From Candidatus Poribacteria bacterium (GTDB taxonomy: Bacteria; Poribacteria; WGA-4E; WGA-3G), in contig JAJEJA010000015.1 in NCBI GenBank assembly GCA_022828145.1, positions 1 to 64,000 of the forward strand: a stretch of 64,000 bases of DNA, written 5' to 3'. Within the stretch, counting starts at the first letter, position 1; each line of letters opens with the position of its first letter. Positions 49,346 through 59,384 of this stretch are shown in pieces. Both the position numbers and the translations under genes were made by a program. Under the pieces are notes generated by a model. The model saw nothing but the letters and a program-made list of their open reading frames with translations. It was not told where the DNA came from and did no database searches.

Positions 49346-50359
49346 ATGAACACATTAACAGATAGAAACATAGTCGGTGTGACAGGAACTTTTAGCAGGA
49401 TCATAAGGTTCTATCTAAACCATTTCGGCTTGTTTTGGAAAGTGATGATACCAGTTGTTCTACTGTGTTTTCTCATTGATGTCGCGGTACTTCTCTACTA
49501 TTATAACTATGTTGTCGAGCCTTTTTGGACTGTCGAAACATCGGGTGGTTTTTATGTGACCCATAATGTTACACCAGAAGCAAATACGGTGAAAAAATCA
49601 ATGGGATATTCGTCCTTCATTGCACTTTTCCTCTGGTTTGCTATGTGTCCTCTCGTACTCACGGCTTACAGACTACATCGTGGTATGGATGTATCGTTCC
49701 AAGATGTCTGGCGGCAAACGTTACGGAGAAGTTTATCAATTATCGGAGCGTCATTGCTATTGATTGTATTGTTCATTTTTCTGACTTTTCTGGTTTTCGC
49801 TATCTCTCAGCTCATTACATTTTCGATTGATTTTTCACCTATTTATATTTTAACCGTCCTTGTCTTTCTTGGTGTTATCGTCTATTTTGCTGTGAGATGG
49901 AGTCTGCTAAATCAAGGCATCATCATTGAAGGTTTATCCGTAATTAAGGCTTATCGTAGAAGTTATGCGCTTGTCAAAGGTAGAATAGTTAGTTTTTTTG
50001 GCAGATACCTGTTACTATTATGGGGTTCAGGTGTAATTATTGGTTTGGTCTTTGCTCTAACGTTCTTGATGCTTTCTACTATTGCACCTGAATTAAAACC
50101 GATGCAGGAAAAGTTGTTGTCTGTAGAAATCTATAATATCTTGTTGGGAATTGAAGTTTCATGGCAATACAAAGACTATATTGTAGACATTGGCAATATA
50201 GAAGTAACTTTATCAACAGTGCCTACTTTTTGGGTCATTATGGTCATACTGATACAAAAAATAATTCTCTATGCGGTTTTCACACCTCTTTGGGCAATAT
50301 TGACAACACATCTGTATTTGGAGCAGACTGATGGAGAATCCGATACGGATGCGGTTTAG
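49346..50359 (+). CDS. Integral membrane protein, unknown family
   Basis: 337 residues with about six hydrophobic segments: near 30-50 (VMIPVVLLCFLIDVAVLLYY), 88-108, 135-160, 168-190, 222-248 and 290-315. An amphipathic stretch WRQTLRRSLSIIG and the RRSYALVKGR segment resemble the DUF7544/glycerophosphodiesterase membrane domain style found beside RDD genes. No enzymatic motif seen. Ends tail-to-tail with queG, overlapping by 4 bp. Confidence 0.78.
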   Translation: MNTLTDRNIVGVTGTFSRIIRFYLNHFGLFWKVMIPVVLLCFLIDVAVLLYYYNYVVEPFWTVETSGGFYVTHNVTPEANTVKKSMGYSSFIALFLWFAMCPLVLTAYRLHRGMDVSFQDVWRQTLRRSLSIIGASLLLIVLFIFLTFLVFAISQLITFSIDFSPIYILTVLVFLGVIVYFAVRWSLLNQGIIIEGLSVIKAYRRSYALVKGRIVSFFGRYLLLLWGSGVIIGLVFALTFLMLSTIAPELKPMQEKLLSVEIYNILLGIEVSWQYKDYIVDIGNIEVTLSTVPTFWVIMVILIQKIILYAVFTPLWAILTTHLYLEQTDGESDTDAV

Positions 50360-51549
50360 TTGTAATGTGAATTAGTACTTTTGTTAGTGCCTAAGTTCTT
50401 GTCGTTGCTGTTTTGTAGTGCATCTTGGATTTCTGAGATTACTTCTGCGTCATTTTCCTGTTGTAATTGTGCATGCAGTGCCTGTTCGGCTTGCTTTCCG
50501 CCGATTTGTCCTAATGCCCAAGCAGCATGTCCACGGATTAAGGGTTCGTCATCTACTAATGCTTTTCTGAGTGCTGGTACTGCAGCGCGTGATCCCCAAT
50601 TTCCTATGGCAACGATGACGTTTCGTAAAAATCCTCTCCGCTTTGCACGTTTGATAGGACTCCCTCTATACTTTTCGCTAAACTCAGCTTGTGTCATGTT
50701 GACAAGTGAGAGCAATTCAGGTGCAAGGTTGCCATCTCGTGGTTGAAATGCGGGTTCACCTGTTGATACTGCCTTGCTGTTCCACGGACATACCTCTTGG
50801 CAGATATCGCATCCGAAAATCAGATTACCCATTTTGGAACGGAGTTCCTTTGGTATGCTGTCCTTGAGTTCAATTGTCAGATATGAAATGCATAGTCTGG
50901 AATCCAGCACATTCGGTTCAATGAATGCGTCTGTTGGACACGCCTCAAGACACTTGGTGCATGTACCACAACTGCCACGTAAGGTTTCTGTTTCCCCGCC
51001 TAAATCTTTGCTGACTAAATCTATGCTGACAAGCACTTCTGCGAGGAAATACCATGACCCTGAACGCCAATTAATAAGGTTAGTGTTTTTCCCTATCCAA
51101 CCGAGTTTGGCTTTCTGTGCATATTCTCTTTCTAAGACCGGGCCCGAATCAACAAAGACACGACTTTTGAGTTGATCCTCTCCCGTGGTTTTGATGAAAT
51201 CAACAAGGTCTAAAAGCCGTTCACGGATAACATCGTGGTAATCGTCCCCCCAAGCATATCGTGAAATCTGTCCACGGCTCGGATTCTCTGCGAGTGCTTT
51301 TGGTGTATCAATCGTGTAATAGTTCATCGCAAGACTTATGATAGATTTAGCCTCTTGAAGGAGTCTACGCGTGTCTTCCTTTAGCGGTAGGTGTCTTTCG
51401 AGGTATCCCATTTTACCGGCGTATCCATTTTCAATCCATTGTCGGTAACGTTGTATGGTTTGGCTCTGTTCGGCTGGTGTAATACCGACAAGTTCAAACC
51501 CGAGATCGCGTGCCCGCTTCTGGATTTGTTGGGATAGTGTGTTATTCAT
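50356..51549 (-). CDS. queG: Epoxyqueuosine reductase QueG
   Basis: 397-residue cobalamin-dependent enzyme for the last step of queuosine synthesis in tRNA. DUF1730 domain at the N-terminus (ITPAEQSQTIQRYRQWIENG and YAGKMGYLERH), two 4Fe-4S clusters in CGTCTKCLEACPTDAF near 195-210 and CDICQEVCPWN near 250, and C-terminal HEAT-like PBS repeats (AVPALRKALVDDEPLIRGHA, AAWALGQIGG). Length typical. It converges with the membrane protein gene and lies 75 bp downstream of pheA. Confidence 0.96.
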   Translation of the reverse strand: MNNTLSQQIQKRARDLGFELVGITPAEQSQTIQRYRQWIENGYAGKMGYLERHLPLKEDTRRLLQEAKSIISLAMNYYTIDTPKALAENPSRGQISRYAWGDDYHDVIRERLLDLVDFIKTTGEDQLKSRVFVDSGPVLEREYAQKAKLGWIGKNTNLINWRSGSWYFLAEVLVSIDLVSKDLGGETETLRGSCGTCTKCLEACPTDAFIEPNVLDSRLCISYLTIELKDSIPKELRSKMGNLIFGCDICQEVCPWNSKAVSTGEPAFQPRDGNLAPELLSLVNMTQAEFSEKYRGSPIKRAKRRGFLRNVIVAIGNWGSRAAVPALRKALVDDEPLIRGHAAWALGQIGGKQAEQALHAQLQQENDAEVISEIQDALQNSNDKNLGTNKSTNSHYN

Positions 51550-51623
51550 GGCTCTCTACTTGGAATTATCGGGAGTTATTCAATAGAGAAGTTCAATCGA
51601 TAATGGGACATCAGATTTATAGG

Positions 51624-52691
51624 CTATTTTTCACCCCGTGGGTATGAACCGAGGATTTTCACATTACGACATATATCTTCCAAGGATTCAAGGGCGAAGC
51701 GCACGTTCTCATCGTCTGTATGTGCTTCAATATCCGCGTAAAAGATATATTCCCACGGCTTTGTGCGAGAAGGGAGTGATGCTATTTTGCTCAAGTTCAA
51801 TTGATGTTTATCCAACACACCCAACATTTCGTACAGCGCACCGATTTTGTCTTTGATAGCAAAGAAGATGGATGTGCAGTCGTTCCCTGTTTTGCCATAA
51901 GTTTGATTGCCAATAACAAAGAAGCGAGTAGTGTTATCTGGGTCATCCATAATGGAATCTGCTATGATAGGAACCTCATAGATTTCACTTGCAAGTCGGC
52001 TTGCGATAGCAGCTGAATTCGGTTCTGCTGCGGCGCGTTGTGCAGCATCGGATGTACTTACCACCTCAATCTGTTCCACCGATTTCATGAATTTGTTCAA
52101 CCATAGTCTACACTGTGCAAAGGTTTGACTGTGTGAGTAGATACGTTGAATTTTTGAGAGCGGAAACCTTGAGATAAGATTATGTTTGATGGGTTGGTAT
52201 ATCTCTGCACAGATATTGAGTCGTGTGTGTAAGAAACGTTCTAAGACGTCTCTGACGGTGCCGTGCACAGAGTTTTCTATGGCAACCACGCCAAAATCAG
52301 CGCGTCCTGTTTCAACTTCAGTGAAGATATCTGTCTGCGGTGTGATGGGAATTAATTCTGCTTTAGGACCGAAAAATGCATCACTTGCGGTGTGTCCGAA
52401 ACTTCCCACTGGTCCGAGATATGCGATACGGTTTTTTGGTATTTGCACATTTCGTGATGCCGAAAAGATTTCCGCCCAAATTTTCTCAATAGCGTCTTCA
52501 GGGTATATACCGAAATTCTGCTTTATGAGACGAGTTATGATTTCGTACTCACGATGCGGCACATGGATATCCGATCCTTCATCTGCTTTTAGGCTTCCCA
52601 CTTGCTTTGAGAGCTGGGCACGTTCATGCAGTAGTCTTAGAAGTTGGTCATCAATGCGATTTATTTCATCGCGTAATTCTTTTAGTTCCAA
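51624..52691 (-). CDS. pheA: Bifunctional chorismate mutase / prephenate dehydratase
   Basis: Phenylalanine branch enzyme, 355 residues from the chosen start. Chorismate mutase of the AroQ type (about 1-85: LRDEINRIDDQLLRLLHERA), prephenate dehydratase (about 90-270: RIAYLGPVGSFGHTASDAFF, VAIENSVHGTV, and DPDNTTRFFVIG with the catalytic TRF), and a C-terminal ACT domain (FFAIKDKIGALYEMLGVLDK) with the ESRPS-like segment SLPSRTKPWEYIFY for feedback by Phe. I prefer a TTG start at 52691 with GGAG 9 nt upstream, where the family normally begins; an ATG at 52781 would add 30 residues that look non-coding. Confidence 0.93.
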   Translation of the reverse strand: MELKELRDEINRIDDQLLRLLHERAQLSKQVGSLKADEGSDIHVPHREYEIITRLIKQNFGIYPEDAIEKIWAEIFSASRNVQIPKNRIAYLGPVGSFGHTASDAFFGPKAELIPITPQTDIFTEVETGRADFGVVAIENSVHGTVRDVLERFLHTRLNICAEIYQPIKHNLISRFPLSKIQRIYSHSQTFAQCRLWLNKFMKSVEQIEVVSTSDAAQRAAAEPNSAAIASRLASEIYEVPIIADSIMDDPDNTTRFFVIGNQTYGKTGNDCTSIFFAIKDKIGALYEMLGVLDKHQLNLSKIASLPSRTKPWEYIFYADIEAHTDDENVRFALESLEDICRNVKILGSYPRGEK

Positions 52692-52787
52692 TGCAGTGAT
52701 CTCCGAAAAAACGTTCAATATCACGGTATCGGGCAGACGATTGCCTACCGGATACCGTGAGATTGTGGTGTTATGTAGCATGAAAAT

Positions 52788-53033
52788 CTAACTGTTCAAT
52801 TTTCTCATAGCAGCAATCATCTCATCATCTGAGGGATTGTTTTTTACCATTTCAACAAAATCGTCAGCAGATATGTTATGTTCCTCCAGGAACATTTTAT
52901 CTTGTGGTCATGGATATATGTATTCACCGATGATACCTTGCAGTTTTGCGCTTGCTTTATCTGAGATTCTGGCTAACCAGGGGATTCCACCGATGATCAT
53001 ATCACGATGTCGTGGTTTCCAATCAAGTGACAT
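52788..53033 (-). CDS. DUF5069-like small protein with in-frame UGA, candidate selenoprotein
   Basis: An ATG at 53033 behind AAGGAGGTG opens 81 codons ending in TAG at 52788, with one internal TGA, codon 42 (52910-52908). Before it the protein reads MSLDWKPRHRDM, GGIPWLARISDKASAKLQG, GEYIYP; after it PQDKMFLEEHNISADDF and on. In DUF5069 proteins, as I remember them, the matching segment is GEY-x-Y-x-C-P-x-D, so UGA stands exactly for the Cys. A perfect hairpin of bacterial SECIS type starts 12 nt after the UGA. The alternative is a plain nonsense mutation. It lies between UPF0182 and pheA, same strand, probably one operon; its stop is 6 nt before the longer pheA frame. Function of the family unknown. 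Confidence 0.75.
52878..52895 (-). promoter_or_regulatory. Candidate bacterial SECIS element
   Basis: Minus strand ATGTTCC-TGGA-GGAACAT: a perfect 7-bp stem with a 4-nt loop whose second base is G. The loop begins 19 nt after the UGA codon. Both the distance (about 16-37 nt to the loop) and a G among the first two loop bases fit the bSECIS rules for SelB binding. Confidence 0.65.
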
Positions 53034-53068
53034 GTGTTTCACCTCCTTCTATAGATTCAATACCGAAT

Positions 53069-56000
53069 TTACTCCTTACTATTTTCTTGAAGTTGTTTTA
53101 ATGTTTGCTCTAAACGTTCGAGATGTTGTCCGTATTCTGCCCAGTTGCCGTTGCGTCGTGCGTTTTGAGCGTTGGTAAAGTGGTCGTTTGCCTGCTCAAT
53201 TAACGTCTGCAGTGAACTATCAAGAGTGGGGAGAGCAGAGGTATCAAGTGTACCGTCAACGGTAGGTGTCGTTCCTTCGCTCTGTAACCCCAATCTCGTC
53301 AAAAACATCTCTCGGAGTGCTACATCAAGACTCTCACCCCAGACGACCTCATTCCCATATCCGATAACGACCCGTCGCAATTCAGGAATAGCAGTCTTTT
53401 CATCTTCAGCTTGGATATAGATTGGTTCAACATAGAGTAGAGAGTCGTTCATAGGTAGAATAAGCAGATTTCCGCGCAGGACACGAGAACCTTGCGTATT
53501 CCAGAGGCTAATCTGTTGTGAGATCTCTGGTTCTTGACTGATGAAGTTTTCAACCTGCATGGGACCTGCGACCTGTTTCCCTTTCGGAAAACGATAGACG
53601 AGGAGTTGACCGTATTGCGGCAGGTCACATCGTGCTGCGATCCAGGCAGTAAGATTTGGTTTGTTGTACGGCACATAAGGTAACATCAACATAAATTCAG
53701 CTTTTTCTTGTCCTGGTAACTTTATAACGACATAATAGGGTTCAACAGGTTGTCCATCTACACCTGAGCTTTGAACAGGTTGCTGTGTTGTACCAAAACG
53801 TTGTGTCGGTTGTGTTGTCTGGACTTGGCTTGTTTGAGCATCTGTATGGTCATAAAGTTCCTTGCCGATTTCCCATCTATCCTCAGCAGCATAAAACGTA
53901 ACCGGATCGTTCATGTGGTAATCTTCGTATACGCGTGCTTGTATAAGAAACATCGATGTTGGGTATCGAATATGTGCTTTGAGTTCTTCAGGCATTTCGG
54001 AGAAGGGCTTAAACAGGTCAGGAAAGATTTTTCGATAACATTCTGCTATTGGGTCCTTTTCCCGTTCTACCAGATAGAATTCAACAGTGCCATCATAAGC
54101 ATCTACCACCACTTTGACAGAGTTTCGGATGTAGTTTCCCCAAGGTTCACCGTTTCGTTGTGTGCTTGCGCCTTGTTGCCTTCTATTGTCAACAAAGTTT
54201 TGCATAGAAACAGCATAAGGATAACGGTGTGTGATGGTATAAGCATCAATCATCCATACAATTCTCCCGTTATGAATTATGATGTAAGGATCGCCATCAT
54301 AGCGTAAGAAGGGTGCGATTTTCTGAACACGTTTATTGATATTTCGATTGTATAGGATTTTGCTGTTGTGTGCTGATTGAATCTCCCCTGGTAGTACAAA
54401 GTTTATCTGGTTATCAAATTTGAGCATATACAGAAATTTACGCCAGAAAGAGTTTAGTGGGACGCCGCCCTTTCCTTTATATGCGTATTCGGCGTATTGT
54501 TGCCCCTCAATTGGATAATCGAATTCAAGTGGTCCTTTACTACGGTCAGGGTGTACGATCACATATCGGTTTGTCCGTTCACCATAGTAGATGCGAGGAC
54601 CGGGTATTTCTGCAAACCTGTGTTGCCACTGTGTATCGTATTCAGGGGGTAGTCCTTTGATGTACATATTCGGTTTGCCGCTGTTAATTTCATTCACGGG
54701 ACTAATGACGGCACCGTAGCCGTGTGTATAGACATAGGTTTCCTTATACCAATCATTTCTGTTTTCTATGGGGAGTTGATCAATATTCAGTTCCCGACCT
54801 GACAACATCACTTGCCTAATTTCATCATCAACGATGTATCTGTCGATGTCAACATCCACGAAGTCGTATTGGGTTCGGAGTTCTTGTAGTTGTCGGAACG
54901 TTCGACGTAAAGGTCGCCAATCCCATAGACGTATGCTATTGAAAACAGGTGCGTTTTCTTCACTTATGATCTCTTCGTAACTAATTTCTTCTGTCAACGG
55001 ATATTCCTCTACTAATACCTTGTTTTCCGCTAAACCGTAAGCTTGTAGCGTTGCTCTGATGTTGTAATTGATAAACTGTGTCTCTAATACCTGTTTATTC
55101 GGTTCAACACGCCATTTCTGTATAATCTGAGGATATAGATTACCGAGAAGTCCTGCGGCGATGAAAAAGATCAATCCCCCAAAAGCATAAGTGTTCTTAC
55201 GGATAAAGATGCTGACGATAAAAATAAGAGCAACCAATACCGTAATAACGAGCATTATCCACAGTATAGGTAGCCGCGCGTTTATTGCAGCGAATCCACC
55301 ACCTCCACGGACGACATCATTCGTTCCATATAACAGGTCATACATGACAAACCGGTAATTCCAGGCGCGGAAGAGGAGCGTTATACCAGCAAGCGTAAAT
55401 AGATGTACCTTCACCTTGAAAGGGGGTTGGAATCGGAATTGGTTTGTATCTCCTGTGATCAATCCGTGAAAAAAGTAGATGAGAATTGCGAAAATTGTTA
55501 CCAGCATGAACATCCCAAAAAATGTGCCGCATATATACCGCAACATCGGCATTTTGAATATGTAATAGGCGTTATCCTTTTTGAAAATTGGGTCTCGGGC
55601 AATTGATGTAAAGAACGCCTTCTGTCCCGACTCAATTTGCACCGTTGTGTTTAGACCTAATCCGATAGGTATGTCAACTGCTTTACCGTCCTCTGTCCTT
55701 TCCTCGGTCAGAATACTCTCAACTTGTGCAGTTTGTTCGTTCCCATCAACATTAATTGTTATCTGATCACCGATCTGTATTTTTTTCGCGTTTAATTCTA
55801 ATGTTGAAACGGGGAGTTCGGTTGAGTCGATACCTTCACCTACAGCGATAGGTGTTGCAGCCTGAAAGTTCAAGGTATCGGCGTGTGTATATCGTAGATA
55901 GACTTCCCATCTGTCAGTTGCAGTATATCCCATTAGCACGCTGTATAGAACTGCAAGCAGTGTGAGTCCTCCATAAATCATCTTTCGTGTGTTGGTTTCT

Positions 56001-56281
56001 CCGCCAGTGAATTCAGTGCCGCCTAAGAAAGCAGGACTGAGGTGTGCTGGTGTGAATTTATATACTATGAATAAATTCGTTAAGAGAACGATGAGATAGA
56101 CTAACCCTACGATAACGCCAACGAAAATCTTAGTGGTGAGTATTTTGGTGTAGACGCTGAGGTGTTCCACCATCCCGAACCATAGTACATCAGGATAGAT
56201 ATTGACCCATGCGGCAATAATCCCTGCCAGTACGGCTAAAACGGCGGCAATTATGATAAACTTCTTTACCCGTGGTTCCAT
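53069..56281 (-). CDS. UPF0182 family integral membrane protein
   Basis: 1070-residue member of UPF0182 (COG1615, PF03699). The N-terminal 400 residues contain about seven membrane helices (FIIIAAVLAVLAGIIAAWVN and on), then a large domain with family hallmarks: QYVLETQFINYNIRAT-like segment near 395 (VLETQFINYNIRATLQAYGL), RLWDWRPLRRTFRQLQ, YTHGYGAVISPVNEI near 530 and MPYVPYNKPNLTAWIAARCD near 870. The tail (about 1030-1070) is a coiled-coil-like helix. Function unknown. AAGGAG 5 nt before the ATG. It is followed at 35 bp by the UGA-containing small gene. Confidence 0.95.
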   Translation of the reverse strand: MEPRVKKFIIIAAVLAVLAGIIAAWVNIYPDVLWFGMVEHLSVYTKILTTKIFVGVIVGLVYLIVLLTNLFIVYKFTPAHLSPAFLGGTEFTGGETNTRKMIYGGLTLLAVLYSVLMGYTATDRWEVYLRYTHADTLNFQAATPIAVGEGIDSTELPVSTLELNAKKIQIGDQITINVDGNEQTAQVESILTEERTEDGKAVDIPIGLGLNTTVQIESGQKAFFTSIARDPIFKKDNAYYIFKMPMLRYICGTFFGMFMLVTIFAILIYFFHGLITGDTNQFRFQPPFKVKVHLFTLAGITLLFRAWNYRFVMYDLLYGTNDVVRGGGGFAAINARLPILWIMLVITVLVALIFIVSIFIRKNTYAFGGLIFFIAAGLLGNLYPQIIQKWRVEPNKQVLETQFINYNIRATLQAYGLAENKVLVEEYPLTEEISYEEIISEENAPVFNSIRLWDWRPLRRTFRQLQELRTQYDFVDVDIDRYIVDDEIRQVMLSGRELNIDQLPIENRNDWYKETYVYTHGYGAVISPVNEINSGKPNMYIKGLPPEYDTQWQHRFAEIPGPRIYYGERTNRYVIVHPDRSKGPLEFDYPIEGQQYAEYAYKGKGGVPLNSFWRKFLYMLKFDNQINFVLPGEIQSAHNSKILYNRNINKRVQKIAPFLRYDGDPYIIIHNGRIVWMIDAYTITHRYPYAVSMQNFVDNRRQQGASTQRNGEPWGNYIRNSVKVVVDAYDGTVEFYLVEREKDPIAECYRKIFPDLFKPFSEMPEELKAHIRYPTSMFLIQARVYEDYHMNDPVTFYAAEDRWEIGKELYDHTDAQTSQVQTTQPTQRFGTTQQPVQSSGVDGQPVEPYYVVIKLPGQEKAEFMLMLPYVPYNKPNLTAWIAARCDLPQYGQLLVYRFPKGKQVAGPMQVENFISQEPEISQQISLWNTQGSRVLRGNLLILPMNDSLLYVEPIYIQAEDEKTAIPELRRVVIGYGNEVVWGESLDVALREMFLTRLGLQSEGTTPTVDGTLDTSALPTLDSSLQTLIEQANDHFTNAQNARRNGNWAEYGQHLERLEQTLKQLQENSKE

Positions 56282-56435
56282 TTTTTCTCCTTATCTGGAT
56301 TTTTTCTTTATATAGTAAAGTTAACTTGTGTACGGCACACGGAGTGTGCCTACTACTTTTAAGAGCATGTTTTACATCAATATTTTTATGCACACCCCTC
56401 ATTTTAAAGAATTTCTTAACACAACATTATGCAGA

Positions 56436-59348
56436 TTAAAACGCTTGCCCTAAACCGAAGTGATATTTGACTCCTGGTTTGATGCTTGCTAAATCGGTGT
56501 GACGGGCAGCTGCGAAATCTAAAGAGAATAAGCCGAGACGTAGTCGCAGCCCAAGACCGATTGATCCTTGCACATCTGCCAGACGGTAACGTCTACCTTC
56601 ACGCCGTATGATTCTGAAAGGATTTTCTGAGCTGTATAATTCATCGTTCCACGTTCCGCCAATGTCCGTAAATAGAACACCGCCAATGCCACCAATTGAC
56701 CAACGGAAGGGCCAACCGAAATAGAGAACATCTATGAAAGGCACACGCAGCTCAATGTTGAATAGTCCAACCCGAGAACCGACAAAGTCTTCGTAATCAT
56801 AGCCTCGGAGTGAGTCTATGCCACCCAGATAGAAGAGCGATTTGTCCGCGCCGAAACTACCACCAAGTAGTAACCGAGTAGCGATCGTTGAACGTCTGCC
56901 TAAACCGATATATTTACGAATATCAAAAATAGCATTTGTTAGTGCTAACTCGCTACCCAGGACAGGAAATGAACGTTCTACTTCAAAACGGTAGCGTGTA
57001 CCTCTATAAGGGGCAAACTCTCGCCACATTGTATTATCACTCACGAAAGCGAGGGAACCCATTGAGAGAAATCCACGATCATAGAACTCCACAGGATTAA
57101 CCGTGTCAAAATTGTAAGAGAACGGTGTCGTATACATAGAATACTGAAGATCTAATCTGTTGTACCGATTAAAGGGATAACTGAGATAAGCACCGCCTCC
57201 AGTAATGCGTTGTAAAATACCAGTTTGATTTCGAAGTGAACCGAGTAGATGGTATTGATGATAGTTGTAGACAACTACCCCGACATCAGCGCGATTCGTT
57301 AAGTATCCGTATTGTGCGATAAAATCCGGGACGAGATACCCACCAGACTGATTTATGACGCTGAGTTCAACGCGATGATTACCTAACATATCACTGGCAC
57401 TCATCTGAATTTGACTACGTAACAGCCCGTCAGCTCCATAACTAAATTGTGGAAAAATAGCATCAAACCGGAAAGAATTGCGTGTACTGTACTTCCGTCT
57501 TGCAATTCTATAGTTTCGCTGAGAGGCATCTGAATCAATATTTATAGCAATCGGCTCTGACGCAAACTCAGGTATTTCGACTTTTTCGTTTAGTATTTTG
57601 TCTGAGTTCATCACACAGATATCATATTTCCCATCCTGATATGCGCTAAAGAGCAATCTTTTTCCATCTGGTGAGAAACTTGGATTGGAACACCCGGTTA
57701 TTAGGTTCGTAAGACGTGTCGTCTCCCCGGTGGCGATGTGGAGTTTATAAGCATCGTATACACCTGACCTATCAGCACAAAACAGCACGGATTCTCCATC
57801 TGACATCCATATAGGACTGATAGCGTTTGTAGCATTATCCGTAAGTTTCTGTTCCGTTCTTTGATCCATATCAATAAGAATAAGTCGGTTTTTGTGTTCA
57901 CGTTCTGAAGCGTAGACGATCGTATTTCTATTTGGATGCCAAGAGGGGTGCGTATCGTTGAAGGAATCTCTGGTTAATCTGCTAATAGATTCTGTGTCAA
58001 GGTCAATGATGTAAAGGTCTGTTTGTCCTTCCTTCAGAGCAGTAAAAACGATACGGTCACCAGCACCATTATAGCTGGGGGAGTTTGCTGAATCATAGTC
58101 GAGTTTAACGTAATGTGTGAGTTTATGTGTGAGGATATTGACTTCAAAGAGATAATTTGCATCGTGGTGTTTACCGATGAAAGCGATGTGGTCCCCGTTG
58201 GGTGCCCACGCAAGGCTTCTGTCAAAACCGCTGGAATCAGCTCTGATCTCCTCGTATTTATTACGGAAAAACCGCTTTGTAATTCTATCAAGTTTCTTGC
58301 CTGTTTTTGAAGACATCAAGACAATTTCTAAGAAACCTTCATTTGCTGTAACATAAGCGACGATATCGCCACTGGGGGACCAAACAGGTTTAATGTTATG
58401 AGAAAATCTGGAGTTTTCAGTAAGTTTTCGAGAAACGATATTCGGCAACTCGCGATCTTCTATGAGGGGCCAATAGCGTTTTCGCAGCATCTGTTGATAA
58501 CCGACATCAAATTCTTTCAAACCGATACCCAGTACGTTTTTGAAGACTGCGTCAATATTTTTTGTTCTACTCTGTCGCAATCCACGTAGTATCTCAGCGA
58601 TTTTATCTCTTCCATAAGTCGTGACGAGATATTCAACAGCCAACTGTCCCATTTTATAGCCGAGATAAGGAGAACTCAGACGATTGAAGTTCTGCAACTC
58701 AGTTAATGGAAGGATATTATTGTTGATACTTGCATCTCGTAGCACCATCTCACCCAGAGCGTCTTTATCATTTGCGAAGTAATCTGCCATACCTTCTATG
58801 AACCATATAGGTGGTGAATAGAGGAACTCTCCGCTATAGATACGGGCATGCGGTTTTTGATAGAGAATGTCAAACTGAAAGATGTGTATGAGTTCATGAT
58901 AGATCACCTCACGAAAAGCTTCAAGTGATCCTGTGAAAGGTATAACAACCCGATGTTTAAAGAGTTCGGCAAAGCCGCCGATACCTTCATGCAGCTCTTG
59001 TAGAATGATGTTAGTTTCTTGAAAATCTTTATGTGATTTGTATAAGATGAGCGGTGTTCTACTCTCAATTTCGTGTTCAAAATCCTCGCTATGTTTTTCA
59101 TAAGCTTCTTCAGCGATAGCAGCCATTATCGGAACAAGTTTTGCTTCGCTTGGATAGTAGTGTATATCAAAATGTTCAGTGCGATGGATATGCCAATCAA
59201 ACCTTTGTGCAGTGATTTTGTTCTTGCCGAAACCTTGTGCCCAAACGTTTGCTGAGAAACATATCGTTAAGATCAAAACGGTGAAAAATCGTGCGAGTCT
59301 AATTCCCGATAATGTGTTTTTTGATAAGGTTTTTTTTTCAGTTTTCAT
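56436..59348 (-). CDS. Peptidase-like + TolB propeller + outer-membrane barrel protein
   Basis: 970 residues with a signal peptide (FFTVLILTICFSANVWAQG). First domain, about 45-215: metallopeptidase-like with IYHELIHIFQFD near 150-160 (HExxH) and WFIEGMADYFAND, as in peptidase MA-like proteins. Middle, about 300-600: TolB/WD40-like repeats (PVWSPSGDIVAYVTA, PSWHPNRNTIVYASE, PSFSPDGKRLLFSAY). C-terminal 350: an Omp85-type surface-antigen barrel ending in the expected aromatic residue (YHFGLGQAF). Probably an outer-membrane protein with an exposed periplasmic protease-like part. It lies after two lipoprotein genes on the same strand, so the three may form an envelope unit. Confidence 0.9.
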   Translation of the reverse strand: MKTEKKTLSKNTLSGIRLARFFTVLILTICFSANVWAQGFGKNKITAQRFDWHIHRTEHFDIHYYPSEAKLVPIMAAIAEEAYEKHSEDFEHEIESRTPLILYKSHKDFQETNIILQELHEGIGGFAELFKHRVVIPFTGSLEAFREVIYHELIHIFQFDILYQKPHARIYSGEFLYSPPIWFIEGMADYFANDKDALGEMVLRDASINNNILPLTELQNFNRLSSPYLGYKMGQLAVEYLVTTYGRDKIAEILRGLRQSRTKNIDAVFKNVLGIGLKEFDVGYQQMLRKRYWPLIEDRELPNIVSRKLTENSRFSHNIKPVWSPSGDIVAYVTANEGFLEIVLMSSKTGKKLDRITKRFFRNKYEEIRADSSGFDRSLAWAPNGDHIAFIGKHHDANYLFEVNILTHKLTHYVKLDYDSANSPSYNGAGDRIVFTALKEGQTDLYIIDLDTESISRLTRDSFNDTHPSWHPNRNTIVYASEREHKNRLILIDMDQRTEQKLTDNATNAISPIWMSDGESVLFCADRSGVYDAYKLHIATGETTRLTNLITGCSNPSFSPDGKRLLFSAYQDGKYDICVMNSDKILNEKVEIPEFASEPIAINIDSDASQRNYRIARRKYSTRNSFRFDAIFPQFSYGADGLLRSQIQMSASDMLGNHRVELSVINQSGGYLVPDFIAQYGYLTNRADVGVVVYNYHQYHLLGSLRNQTGILQRITGGGAYLSYPFNRYNRLDLQYSMYTTPFSYNFDTVNPVEFYDRGFLSMGSLAFVSDNTMWREFAPYRGTRYRFEVERSFPVLGSELALTNAIFDIRKYIGLGRRSTIATRLLLGGSFGADKSLFYLGGIDSLRGYDYEDFVGSRVGLFNIELRVPFIDVLYFGWPFRWSIGGIGGVLFTDIGGTWNDELYSSENPFRIIRREGRRYRLADVQGSIGLGLRLRLGLFSLDFAAARHTDLASIKPGVKYHFGLGQAF

Positions 59349-59384
59349 CAGTTTCCTCTGTTTTATGGTGAAATTGGCGGGGAA

